DNA from: JACVRW01 sp963814095
GTDB lineage: Bacteria > Actinomycetota > Thermoleophilia > Solirubrobacterales > Thermoleophilaceae
NCBI GenBank assembly: GCA_963814095.1
Contig: CAWFBT010000006.1
Span: 434,001-498,000, forward strand
Reading direction: 5' to 3'
Length of the DNA: 64,000 nucleotides
Each line of letters starts with the position of its first letter. Positions within the stretch are counted from its first letter, which is position 1. Position numbers and translations under genes: made by a program. Below are positions 7,117-16,375 of this stretch, piece after piece. The notes under the pieces are model-generated. The model was not told the DNA's origin. It searched no databases and saw nothing but the letters and a program-made list of their open reading frames with translations.

Positions 7117-9873
7117 ATGGCCGCCCCCCTTGCGCCCGGGTTTCTTGACCGGACCGCCGAGCGCGAGGTGCTCGACCGGCTCCTGGTTCACACGCGCGAG
7201 GGCCAGAGCGCGGTCCTTGTCATGCGCGGCGAGGCGGGCATCGGAAAGACGGCGCTGCTCAGGCACGTCGCTCGGCACGCATCGGGGTTCCGTGTGGCAC
7301 AGGTCGCGGGGGTCGAGGCGGAGATGGAGCTCCCTTTCTCCGGAATCCATCAGCTCTGTGCGCCGGTGCTCGACCATCTCGACGCGCTCCCGCAGCCCCA
7401 GCAGAACGCGCTGAACGTCGCCTTGGGCCTCGCACCGGGTGAGGTCCCGGACCGGTTCCTGGTCGGACTCGCCGTACTCGGTCTGCTGTCTGGCGCGGCA
7501 GAGGAGCGGCCGCTCCTCTGTCTCGTGGAGGACGCTCATTGGCTCGACGCCGCGTCGGGGCTGATCCTCGGATTCGTCGCGCGCCGGCTGGAGGCGGACT
7601 CGGTGGCGATCGTGGCCGCGGTCCGTGAGCCGAGCACGAGGCACGACTTCGATGGCCTGCCCGAGCTACGGCTAGGCGGGCTGGCGGAGGCGGATGCCCG
7701 AACCCTCCTCATGAGCGCGGTCCCGGGTCGTATCGACGACCGCGTGCGCGACCGCATCGTGGCGGAGACCCGCGGCAACCCGCTCGCTCTGCTCGACCTG
7801 CCACGGAGCATGAGCGCAGCTGAGCTGGCGGGCGGCTTCGAGCTCCTCCCCGCGACAGACCTCCCGCGCCATCTCGAGGAGCAGTACCTCCAGCGCGCCG
7901 TCGAGCTGCCCGAGGCGACGCAGCGGCTGCTGCTGCTGGCCGCGGCCGAGCCGTTGGGTGACGCGACGCTCATCTGGCGCGCGGCTCAGGCGCTCGGCAT
8001 CGACAGAAGCTCGCTCGTCCCGGCAGAGGACGCGCAGCTCGTCGAGGTCGGAGCCCGTGTCCGCTTCCGGCATCCGCTGGTGCGATCCGCGGTGTACCGG
8101 GCGGCGCCATCGTCCGAGCGGCGAGCTGCGCATCGGGCGCTGGCGAAGACGACCGATCCCGACACCGATCCCGATCGCAGGGCGTGGCATCGTGCTCACG
8201 CGGCGGTTGGCGTCGACGAAGCGGTGGCCGCCGAGTTGGAGCGCTCGGCCGACCGGGCCCGGTCCCGTGGGGGCGCCGCCGCGGCCGCGGCGTTCCTGGC
8301 GCGCGCGGCGGAGCTGACGCCCGATCCGGCGGACAGGGGCAGGCGCGCCCTGGCTGCCGCGGAGGCCAAGCTCGATGCTGCGGCAGCAGACGCGGCGCTC
8401 GAGTTGCTGGCGACCGCCGAGCTTGCCCCGCTCGATGAGCTTCAGCGCGCGCGATTGGAGCGGCTGCGCGCGGAGATCACCTTCGCCCGCAGCCGTGGCG
8501 GCGACGCTCCGGCGCTGTTGCTGCATGCCGCCCGGCGCCTCGAACCGCTCGACGCCGCGATGGCTCGCGAGACCCATCTCGAGGCGATGGCTTCGGCGCT
8601 GTTCGCCGGTCGCCTCGGCGACAAGCCGGACATCCGCGAGGTTGCCGAGGCCGCTCAGGCGGCACCGGCGGCACAGCAGCCGCCACGCGCGATCGACCTG
8701 CTCCTCGACGCGCTGGCGACGAGGTTCACCGAGGGCTACGCGGCCGGTGTGCCGCTACTTCGGAAGGCGCTCGGCGCGTTCCGCGATGTGGAGGGATTGG
8801 CCCAACGCGACGTTCGTTGGCTGTGGCTGGCGTGTCGCCTCGCCCAGGATCTCTGGGACGACGAGCTCTGGCACGTGCTCGCCACCCGCGGGGTGCGCGT
8901 CGCGCGCGACACGGGCGTGCTCAACCTGCTCCCGGCCATGGCCAACTACCTCGGCGCGTCCGACGTCCACTCCGGGGCCTTCGCCGACGCCGCTGCGCGG
9001 ATCGACGAGGTCGAGGCGATCACTCAGGCGACCGGGCTCCCGCCGCTCAAGTACGCGGCGTTGATGCTGGCCGCGTGGCGCGGCGATCGGCCGCAGTTGC
9101 AGGCGATCTCCGACGAAGCGCTGCCTCGCGCGATGGCGCGGGGCGAGGGCTCGGCGCTTGGCGTGCTCCTGTGTATGACAGCCCGGCTGCACAACGGCTA
9201 CGGCCACTACGGCGAGGCGCTCGCTGCCGCGCAGCGGGCGTGCGAGTACGAGGACGTCGTTGCGTACGGCTGGGCCCTCGTCGAGCTGATCGAGGCAGGC
9301 GTACGCAGCGGCGCGACGGACGCCAGCTCCGCTGCGCTCGACCGCCTGAGCGAGCGCACGCAGGCGAGCGGCACCGATTGGGCGCTCGGCATAGAGGCCG
9401 GCTCGCGCGCGCTGCTGAGCGACGGGCAAGATGCGGAGCCCCTATACCGCGAGGCCGTCGAGCGGCTCGCGCGCACCCGTGGCGTGGTCCACCTCGCGCG
9501 CGCCCGGCTCCTGTACGGCGAATGGCTGCGGCGCGAGAACCGGCGCGTCGACGCCCGCGAGCAACTCCGAGCCGCCCACGAGATGTTCGGCGACATCGGG
9601 GCGGAAGGGTTTGCCGAGCGCGCCCGTCACGAGCTGGAGACCACGGGTGAGACCGCGCGGAAGCGCAGCGACGACGCACGCGGGGTGCTGACGCCCCAGG
9701 AGGCACACATCGCTCGGCTCGCCAAGGATGGTCTCTCGAACCCCGAGATCGGCGCACAGCTGTTCATCAGCCCCCGCACGGTGCAGTACCACCTGCGCAA
9801 GGTCTTCCAGAAGCTCGACATCAGCTCGCGCAACCAGCTCAGCCGCGTACCGGCTGGCGACCTAACCGCCTAG
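7117..9873 (+). CDS. LuxR-family regulator with N-terminal AAA ATPase (MalT/LAL type)
   Basis: This 918-residue one-component regulator has Walker A 'GEAGIGKT' at residues 38-45, Walker B 'LLCLVEDAHWLD' near 135-145, a sensor 'ETRGNPLALLDLP', a long helical TPR-like middle region and a C-terminal LuxR helix-turn-helix ('LTPQEAHIARLAKDGLSNPE ... SPRTVQYHLRKVF'). LAL regulators bind an inducer in the helical region and ATP in the AAA domain, then activate neighbouring operons. The ATG at 7117 is chosen because the domain begins at residue 8 with 'FLDRTAER' and because the open frame upstream runs through the divergent gene. Identical promoter elements lie on both sides (6200-6267, 9872-9940), the second overlapping this gene's stop codon; these are the likely binding sites. 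Confidence 0.92.
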   Translation: MAAPLAPGFLDRTAEREVLDRLLVHTREGQSAVLVMRGEAGIGKTALLRHVARHASGFRVAQVAGVEAEMELPFSGIHQLCAPVLDHLDALPQPQQNALNVALGLAPGEVPDRFLVGLAVLGLLSGAAEERPLLCLVEDAHWLDAASGLILGFVARRLEADSVAIVAAVREPSTRHDFDGLPELRLGGLAEADARTLLMSAVPGRIDDRVRDRIVAETRGNPLALLDLPRSMSAAELAGGFELLPATDLPRHLEEQYLQRAVELPEATQRLLLLAAAEPLGDATLIWRAAQALGIDRSSLVPAEDAQLVEVGARVRFRHPLVRSAVYRAAPSSERRAAHRALAKTTDPDTDPDRRAWHRAHAAVGVDEAVAAELERSADRARSRGGAAAAAAFLARAAELTPDPADRGRRALAAAEAKLDAAAADAALELLATAELAPLDELQRARLERLRAEITFARSRGGDAPALLLHAARRLEPLDAAMARETHLEAMASALFAGRLGDKPDIREVAEAAQAAPAAQQPPRAIDLLLDALATRFTEGYAAGVPLLRKALGAFRDVEGLAQRDVRWLWLACRLAQDLWDDELWHVLATRGVRVARDTGVLNLLPAMANYLGASDVHSGAFADAAARIDEVEAITQATGLPPLKYAALMLAAWRGDRPQLQAISDEALPRAMARGEGSALGVLLCMTARLHNGYGHYGEALAAAQRACEYEDVVAYGWALVELIEAGVRSGATDASSAALDRLSERTQASGTDWALGIEAGSRALLSDGQDAEPLYREAVERLARTRGVVHLARARLLYGEWLRRENRRVDAREQLRAAHEMFGDIGAEGFAERARHELETTGETARKRSDDARGVLTPQEAHIARLAKDGLSNPEIGAQLFISPRTVQYHLRKVFQKLDISSRNQLSRVPAGDLTA

Positions 9874-9940
9874 CGACTAGCCAGTCAGGCTGGCGTGCTG
9901 GCCGATGCGAGGGAGCCCCCCGGTGCGTGACGCTGCCGCC
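9872..9940 (+). promoter_or_regulatory. Duplicated promoter with palindromic operator (plus-strand copy)
   Basis: Bases 9872-9894 are the exact inverted copy of the 23-bp element at 6245-6267, with the dyad GCCAG-N5-CTGGC (9880-9894), and start inside the TAG stop of the LuxR gene. The following 46 bases to the ATG at 9941 resemble the other copy. It likely drives the leader ORF, the small membrane protein and perhaps the peroxidase. Confidence 0.75.
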
Positions 9941-9988
9941 ATGCCGTACGCACCGCAATCGATCCAAGGGAAGGTGATGGATTCATGA
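9941..9988 (+). CDS. 15-codon leader peptide coupled to small membrane protein
   Basis: ATG at 9941 opens a 15-codon frame (MPYAPQSIQGKVMDS) whose TGA overlaps the ATG of the next gene as ATGA. Its ATG sits at the same distance from the 23-bp operator (46 bases) as the start codon of the operon in the mirrored promoter (45 bases), which argues that it is used. It could serve translational coupling or attenuation, or merely be an upstream start. No RNA hairpin is obvious. Peptide function is not inferred. Confidence 0.35.
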   Translation: MPYAPQSIQGKVMDS

Positions 9989-10260
9989 GCTATGCGTCCG
10001 AATGGACTGCCGTCCCCGTCTTTCTCGGGGCGCTGCTTCTCCTCCTCGTCCCGGGTTTCGCCCTGATCGCGGTCATCGTCGTCGCGCTCGTGGCGATTGC
10101 CGCCCTCGTCGCGCTCGCCACGGCTGTGCTGGCGACGCCGTATCTGGTCGTGCGCGCCGTCCGCCGGCGCCTCGCGGAGCGGCAGCGCCGGGCGGCCGCA
10201 AGCGTCACCAACCACTCGAGCCTCACCGCTCTCGTCGAACCGACAACAGCAAGCGATTGA
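9985..10260 (+). CDS. Small membrane protein with two TM segments
   Basis: The 91-residue protein has a short N-terminal region, one long or two tight hydrophobic stretches (about residues 10-57: 'LGALLLLLVPGFALIAVIV', 'LVALATAVLATPYLVV') and a basic, Arg-rich tail, giving a hairpin-type membrane protein with the tail probably in the cytoplasm. The ATG has a GGAAGGTG ribosome binding site. It is the first sizeable gene behind the plus-strand copy of the duplicated promoter and is thus a likely target of the LuxR regulator. No family recognised; it resembles small stress-induced membrane proteins only in architecture. Confidence 0.6.
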   Translation: MSYASEWTAVPVFLGALLLLLVPGFALIAVIVVALVAIAALVALATAVLATPYLVVRAVRRRLAERQRRAAASVTNHSSLTALVEPTTASD

Positions 10261-10405
10261 GCATCTGGGTTCGCCGCACGAGGCCCGCGCCATCCTCCAC
10301 GTCGCTCATTCGTTCGCTGACGAGCTGGCCGACCTCGACCCTCGATTCGACCGCCTGCAGTTCATGAAGGACGTCACGGAGGATCCCTCACACGTGCGAG
10401 GATGA
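10256..10405 (+). CDS. Possible 49-residue protein with non-canonical start
   Basis: The frame reads 'IEHLGSPHEARAILHVAHS', then 'LADLDPRFDRLQFMKDVTED', and looks like real helical protein rather than a shadow. No ATG, GTG or TTG precedes it in frame after the membrane-protein gene; an ATT codon at 10256 overlaps the upstream TGA as ATTGA, in the manner of coupled ATGA starts. Alternatives are that it is the tail of a frameshifted longer upstream protein, or that it is not translated. It sits between the small membrane protein and the peroxidase. Confidence 0.25.
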   Translation: MEHLGSPHEARAILHVAHSFADELADLDPRFDRLQFMKDVTEDPSHVRG

Positions 10406-10420
10406 GCCGCAGGCCGGTCC

Positions 10421-11770
10421 ATGAGTCAGCACGCCGCGCGTATCGCCCGAGATCATTGCCTGGCCCCAGAACGGGTCGACGCCCCGATCGACGGCGGCCG
10501 CTACAGCTCGCTGTTCGAGGACCTGCCCCCGCTCGAGGTCGACGAGGAGCCTCTGCACGAGCTCGGCCGTCCCGGTGGCCCGTGTGACCTTGGCGTCGAC
10601 TTCGGCGATGACGCCGACTCTCGTGTCTCGGCGGTGTGGCCGTTCTTCGGGCAGTTCCTGGCGCACGACATCACCGCCGACCGCTCACCGCTGGGACATC
10701 GTGCCGACCCCGCCCAGGTTCGCAACTTCCGCGTCCCAAAGGCCAACCTGGAGGGCGTCTACGGCGCGGGCCCGGTCGGCTCGCCCTACCTGTACATGAA
10801 GGACGACCCGGCCAAGCTCCTGCTCTCCCCCTCGGAGCAGGACGTCCCGCGCAACCACGAGGGCATCGCCCTCATCGGAGATCCGCGCAACGACGTGCAC
10901 CTGTTCACCAGCCAGATGGTGGTCGCGTTCATCAAGCTCCACAACCGGCTGGTCGACCACCTTCGCGACGACGAGGTCGCCGGGCAGGACATCTTCGAGA
11001 CGGCGCGCCGGGCTGCCAGCTGGCACTACCAGCACGTGATCCTGCGCGAGTTCCTGCCCGATCTGATCGGCGCGCAGCTGACCGCGGAGCTGCTCGATGA
11101 GGGCACGCAGCTGTATCGCGTCGAGCGGGACGCCTACATCCCCTTCGAGTTCGCCGACGCCGCCTACCGCTATGGCCACTCTCAGATCCGCCACGAGTAC
11201 CAGGTCAACGAGCACTTCGGGCCCTGCCCGGTGTTTCCGGATCTCATGGGCTTCGGCCATGTCCCGCCCGAGCACACCGTCGACTGGGCGCTTCAGATCG
11301 ACGTCGAGGGCCACGCGCCGGCACAGCGAGCCAAGCGCATCGACTCGCGGCTACCTGCCCCGCTGATCGCGCTGCCCGCCCAGATCTCGGGATCGGCCCC
11401 TGGCACCGACTACGCGTCGCTCGCCAACCGCGATCTGCAGCGCGGCAATGCCGTCGGACTTGCCTCGGGCGAATCCATCGCCCGCCGGCTCGGAGTGCCG
11501 GCGCTGAGCGCCGAGCAGGTGGGTCTCGCCGAGCACGGGTGGGCAGAGGAGACGCCGCTGTGGTTCTACATCCTCAAGGAGGCTGACGTCCTGCACGACG
11601 GCGACCGGTTGGGACCGGTCGGCGGGCGGATCGTCGGCGAGGTGCTGGTGGGCATCATCGACGCAGATCCGGAGTCCTTCCGGTCGCTCGACCCCGACTG
11701 GACGCCGACTCTGCCGGCCCGGCGCGCCGGCGCCTTCGGCCTCGCCGACATCCTGGTTCCAGCCGACTGA
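10421..11770 (+). CDS. Animal-type haem peroxidase (peroxidase-cyclooxygenase superfamily)
   Basis: The 449-residue protein matches the animal haem peroxidase fold. The distal-site motif is 'WPFFGQFLAHDIT' with His82 and Asp83, the proximal haem ligand is in 'YRYGHSQIRHEY' (His253), and 'HNRLVDHLRDDE' and 'NRDLQRGNAVGL' are family motifs. The usual mammalian prodomain and the Met/Glu covalent-haem region are not evident, and there is no signal peptide, so it is predicted cytosolic. Bacterial members oxidise halides or organic substrates with peroxide. The ATG follows the small ORFs by 15 bases, so it may belong to the unit driven by the promoter at 9872-9940, linking it to the LuxR island. 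Confidence 0.88.
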   Translation: MSQHAARIARDHCLAPERVDAPIDGGRYSSLFEDLPPLEVDEEPLHELGRPGGPCDLGVDFGDDADSRVSAVWPFFGQFLAHDITADRSPLGHRADPAQVRNFRVPKANLEGVYGAGPVGSPYLYMKDDPAKLLLSPSEQDVPRNHEGIALIGDPRNDVHLFTSQMVVAFIKLHNRLVDHLRDDEVAGQDIFETARRAASWHYQHVILREFLPDLIGAQLTAELLDEGTQLYRVERDAYIPFEFADAAYRYGHSQIRHEYQVNEHFGPCPVFPDLMGFGHVPPEHTVDWALQIDVEGHAPAQRAKRIDSRLPAPLIALPAQISGSAPGTDYASLANRDLQRGNAVGLASGESIARRLGVPALSAEQVGLAEHGWAEETPLWFYILKEADVLHDGDRLGPVGGRIVGEVLVGIIDADPESFRSLDPDWTPTLPARRAGAFGLADILVPAD

Positions 11771-11789
11771 CGCAGCTCGATAGGCGTGT

Positions 11790-13451
11790 CTAGGCGGCCG
11801 TCGCGTGGTGCGTCATGCGGCAGAAGCACGACGACTTGATCGGGACGTCGGCGCGGGCGAGGGCGACGTCGAGCTGCTGCCCCACGATCCGCGCCGGCTC
11901 GTCCTTTCCCAGCCGGACCAGGCACTCGTGGTAGCCGTGCAGGCTCCACACGTTCCCGGGGTGCCAGGACGAGCGAGGGATCGACGGGTCGTAGCCAAGG
12001 TCCTCCGCGTAGACGGTCTCGGCCTCCTCGACCCGGCCCTGCTCGAGCAGCAGCGCGCCGTAGGCGTGGCGGGTGGGCTGCATCCAGCCCCACGGCTCGT
12101 CGTAGGGCAGCGCGTCGTCGAGTTCGATCGCCCGGCGCAGATGCTCGAACGCCGCGTCGAATTGCCCGCGGCGGTACTCGAGCTCGCCGTCGAGCATCGC
12201 GCCGGCGACGGCGAGGATGTCCTGGGACGTGTTGTTGAACAGGAAGCGAGAGTCGGGTACGCGCGCGACGGCGGCGAGGAACGCATCGCGCGCCGCCTCG
12301 GCTTCCCCCATCCGCCCGGTCGCGGCGTAGGCGACGCCCTGCGCGTAATGGGTCATCGCCGTCGTGCTGCTGTAGAGCTCGGGATCGCCGGGCAGCGGCA
12401 ACGCGAGGATGTCGTCCCACAACCCGAAGCGGATGAGCACGTGTAGGCGCATGGGGACGAAGGCCTCGAGGTAGTCGGCCATCGGCGGCTGCTCGATGCG
12501 CAGCAGCTCCTCGGGCAGCGAGGACTCGAGGTCGGCGGCCACGCGCAGCGCGACCTGCGACCGACCGAGGAACATCGCGCTGTAGATCGCGAAGTGGCGG
12601 TCGTGCGCGTGGTAGAGCGCGTAGAACCCGACCCGGCCCTCGCGTGCCACGTACTTCTCGTTCACCTCGATCGCGCGCAGGTTCCACGCGAGCGTGCTCT
12701 GGTAGTCGCCGCACAGCACGTCGATGTGCGTCGGCATGTGGACCAGGTGGCCGGCGTCGGGAACGAGCGAGCGCAATTCGTCCGCCACCGGCAGCGCTTG
12801 CTCGGGGTACGGCGACATCTCCATGAGGTGCACGTAGAGGTGCACGAGACCGGGATGCGTGCCGCCGCCCGGTTGCGCGAGCGCGTGCTCGAGCACCTCC
12901 TTGGCCTCGAGCGTTGCCGCATCGTCGGGTGGCACGCCCGTGTAGCGATCCCACAGGGCCCACGGCGTGAGGTTCATCAGCGCGTCGGCGAAGAGCGCCG
13001 CCACGTCGAGGTCGTCGGGATGCGCGCCATACACCGCGCGCATCGCCTGGGCGTAGTCGGCGTTCCACCCAACGAGGTCCGCCGACGGATCGTTCGCCTG
13101 GAAGCGGCTCCCGAGCGCCTCGACGAGCGCCTGCTCGACGGGGGCGGCGCGGTCCGCGCACGCGCGTGCGGCGGCGACCTCGTCGCACGCCTTCTCGAGC
13201 GACGCCGCGAGGTCGACCGGGTCGAAGGCCTCCCACTGCTTGTTGTAGTTCGGCCCGATCGCGTAAGCGATGCCCCAGTGGCCCAGCGCGAAGCCGGGGT
13301 CGTGCTCGAGCGCCTGCTCGAAGCACCGGATCGCCTCCTCGTGGTGGAACGCATAGGACCAAACGAGTCCGCGGTCGAACCACGTCTGGGCGCTCGTCGA
13401 CGCCGTCGACGTTCCGCGCGTGTAGGTGCCGAGATCGAAGTAGGGCTCCAT
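11790..13451 (-). CDS. TPR-repeat protein
   Basis: This 553-residue soluble protein consists of helical hairpins. 'EAIRCFEQALEHDPGFALGH' is a canonical TPR, and further TPR-like units occur at 'AFEHLRRAIELDDALP' and 'YGALLLEQGRVEEAETVYAE'. It contains several His/Cys-rich stretches such as 'HLVHMPTHIDVLCGD', 'YHAHDRHFAIY' and a C-terminal 'CFCRMTHH', which could bind metal. Homologues in bacteria are annotated only as TPR proteins. Start at the ATG at 13451 is preferred because AGGAGCG lies just upstream; an ATG nine codons earlier is possible. The gene is convergent with the peroxidase (19 bases apart) and divergent from the SnoaL-like gene. Partner unknown. Confidence 0.8.
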   Translation of the reverse strand: MEPYFDLGTYTRGTSTASTSAQTWFDRGLVWSYAFHHEEAIRCFEQALEHDPGFALGHWGIAYAIGPNYNKQWEAFDPVDLAASLEKACDEVAAARACADRAAPVEQALVEALGSRFQANDPSADLVGWNADYAQAMRAVYGAHPDDLDVAALFADALMNLTPWALWDRYTGVPPDDAATLEAKEVLEHALAQPGGGTHPGLVHLYVHLMEMSPYPEQALPVADELRSLVPDAGHLVHMPTHIDVLCGDYQSTLAWNLRAIEVNEKYVAREGRVGFYALYHAHDRHFAIYSAMFLGRSQVALRVAADLESSLPEELLRIEQPPMADYLEAFVPMRLHVLIRFGLWDDILALPLPGDPELYSSTTAMTHYAQGVAYAATGRMGEAEAARDAFLAAVARVPDSRFLFNNTSQDILAVAGAMLDGELEYRRGQFDAAFEHLRRAIELDDALPYDEPWGWMQPTRHAYGALLLEQGRVEEAETVYAEDLGYDPSIPRSSWHPGNVWSLHGYHECLVRLGKDEPARIVGQQLDVALARADVPIKSSCFCRMTHHATAA

Positions 13452-13553
13452 CGTGGCGCTCCTGTCGTGGACTCTCACCGAGGAATATGCTGGCTCAGTC
13501 GTAGCCGATGCGCGGGGCTGTCTTCAACCACGGCCCCGCTCGGGAGGAACGGA

Positions 13554-13934
13554 ATGGGGAGTGACGAGCGCAGGGTCGACGCACTGAAGCGGCTCCTCGA
13601 GGCCTTCAACCGACACGACCTCGACGCGATCATGTCCCAGTTCGCTGACGACTGCGTCCTCGAATTCCCCCGCGGACCCGACGTGTGGGGACGGCGCTTC
13701 GTCGGCAAGGACGAGGTGCGCCGAGGGCTGGGCGACCGCCTCGAGGGGATCCCGGATGTTCGCTATGTCGACGATGATCACTTCGCCTCCGGCAACCGTG
13801 GCGTCTCTGAGTGGACGATCACCGGAACGACGGTCGACGGCGAGCGAATCGAGGTCCGCGGCTGCGATCTATGGACCTTCGGAGACGACGACAGGGTCAC
13901 ACGCAAGGACTCGTTCTGGAAGCTCCGCGAATAG
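13554..13934 (+). CDS. SnoaL-like/NTF2-fold protein
   Basis: The 126-residue protein has the NTF2-like pattern: N-terminal helices 'LKRLLEAFNRHDLDAIMSQF', 'ADDCVLEFPRGPD', 'FVGKDEVRRGL', and beta strands 'EWTITGTTVDGERIEVRG' and 'CDLWTFGDDDRVTRKDSFWK'. The fold forms a conical pocket used by polyketide cyclases, isomerases and many binding proteins; the Asp-rich pocket residues resemble the SnoaL group but the reaction cannot be inferred. GGGAGG at 13542-13547 sets the start. It is followed, with an RBS overlapping its stop codon, by the secreted protein at 13946. Confidence 0.82.
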   Translation: MGSDERRVDALKRLLEAFNRHDLDAIMSQFADDCVLEFPRGPDVWGRRFVGKDEVRRGLGDRLEGIPDVRYVDDDHFASGNRGVSEWTITGTTVDGERIEVRGCDLWTFGDDDRVTRKDSFWKLRE

Positions 13935-13945
13935 GAGGCACAACC

Positions 13946-14625
13946 GTGAAGTCGATCCTGCGCCAGCGCCCCTCGCCCGCACTGGTGATCTCGCTCATTG
14001 CCCTCTTCGTGTCGCTCGGCGGCGTCTCCTACGGCGTCGCCACGGGCTCCATCGACAGCCGGGAGCTCAAGAACGACGACGTACGCGGCCTTGACGTTCG
14101 CGAGAGCACGATCCGCGGCAGTGACGTGGCCCGCAACACGCTTGCGGGCGACGACATCGCCGAGTCACAGCTCGACAGGGTGCCGCGCGCGAGGACGGCG
14201 GACAGAGCCGTGACCGCCGCCGTCGTGAGCGGTTTCACCGTCCAGAAGTTCTCCGCTCTCCCGCCTGAGGACAGCGCCACCAACGAGATCTTCAGGGGTA
14301 AGGACTTCGTGCTGAAGGCCAGCTGCAACAGCGCCGGGGATCCGAACCTGCTTCTCGATGGCGTGCGGGGAGTGCGGCCGCCGGTTGTCACGGTCTTCGG
14401 GTCGTCCAACGGCAACCCTGATGACCCTGAGGCCCTCGCCGATTCGGCGCTGAGCCCGGGCGACGACCTGCCGCTTGCGACCCCACAGCGGCCACAGATC
14501 GGGGGCACCGCGATCGTGTCGGCCCGGAATGGCCGGGTCACAGCGATCCACTACGCCGCCGAAGGCACGGTGGGCAGGCCGTTCGGCAGGCGGGTGTGCT
14601 CGCTTCAGGGGGTTGTGATCACCGG

Positions 14626-14629
<4 letters not shown>
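13946..14629 (+). CDS. Secreted Thermoleophilia-type protein with N-terminal TM anchor
   Basis: The 227-residue product begins with a basic leader and one hydrophobic segment ('ALVISLIALFVSLGGVSYGV'), then 'GSIDSRELKNDDVRG', followed by a pentapeptide-like polar region ('LDVRESTIRGSDVARNTLAG') and a beta-rich C-terminal part with two Cys. This N-terminal block is a recurrent module of secreted proteins in Solirubrobacterales and relatives; the function is unknown. The start is GTG, with TAGGAGGC overlapping the stop of the SnoaL gene, so the two are co-translated. The stop overlaps the stop of the convergent acyl-CoA dehydrogenase gene. Confidence 0.8.
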
Positions 14630-15867
<1,238 letters not shown>

Positions 15868-15913
15868 GAGGGTACAACAGCACGCTCCCGATGGCGCGCA
15901 TTCCCTTCACACT

Positions 15914-16339
15914 GTGCCCGTGGGTGCGTTCGGGACGGTCGTGATCGTGCTGGCGCTCGTCGCGGTGGTGGTGGCGGTGCTGAGCTACTGGGGCAGCGGC
16001 CGGATCTACAGAGGCCTCGGCAAGGGCGGCCTCGGCATGGACCACGAGGAGCGCCCGTCCTCCGCCCCGGCGGGCCCTCAGAGCCCCGAGGCGCAGGAGG
16101 AGATCCGCCAGATGCTGGAGGCGAAGTCCGCCCGGCGCGAGGCGCGCGGCGAGCCGCCACTCGACATCGAGTCGGAGCTCGCATCGCTCACGACGGCCGC
16201 GCCGGCGAGCGACCCGGCGCTCCGCGAAGAGGTCCGCCAGCTGGTCGTGGCGCGCAACGAGCGGCGTGCCCGGCAGGGCAAGGAGCCGCTCGACGTGGAG
16301 GCCGAGGTCGAGCGGGAGCTGCGTGATCTCGGAGGGTGA
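15914..16339 (+). CDS. Membrane-anchored protein with duplicated motif
   Basis: The 141-residue protein has one N-terminal membrane segment ('TVVIVLALVAVVVAVLSYW') followed by a cytoplasmic charged region. Two copies of a roughly 35-residue unit are seen: 'EEIRQMLEAKSARREARGEP', then 'LDIESEL', and 'EEVRQLVVARNERRARQGKE', then 'LDVEAEV', separated by an Ala-rich linker. The unit recurs in Thermoleophilia proteins but has no known role. The GTG at 15914 is preferred because it immediately precedes the membrane segment; an in-frame ATG at 15866 overlaps the start of the divergent dehydrogenase gene and is less likely. Confidence 0.65.
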   Translation: MPVGAFGTVVIVLALVAVVVAVLSYWGSGRIYRGLGKGGLGMDHEERPSSAPAGPQSPEAQEEIRQMLEAKSARREARGEPPLDIESELASLTTAAPASDPALREEVRQLVVARNERRARQGKEPLDVEAEVERELRDLGG

Positions 16340-16359
16340 CTTGCGCCTCGAAACGGGTA

Positions 16360-16365
16360 TAGGCT
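16360..16365 (+). promoter_or_regulatory. Candidate -10 box
   Basis: TAGGCT lies 10 bases before the ATG at 16376; no ribosome binding site is present. A leaderless start is likely. Confidence 0.4.
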
Positions 16366-16375
16366 GGGCGCGACG

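Noticed and set aside
13512..13539. GCGGGGC/GCCCCGC stem before the SnoaL-like gene
   Set aside because: Only 7 bp with a 14-base loop in GC-rich DNA; too weak to call a regulatory RNA.
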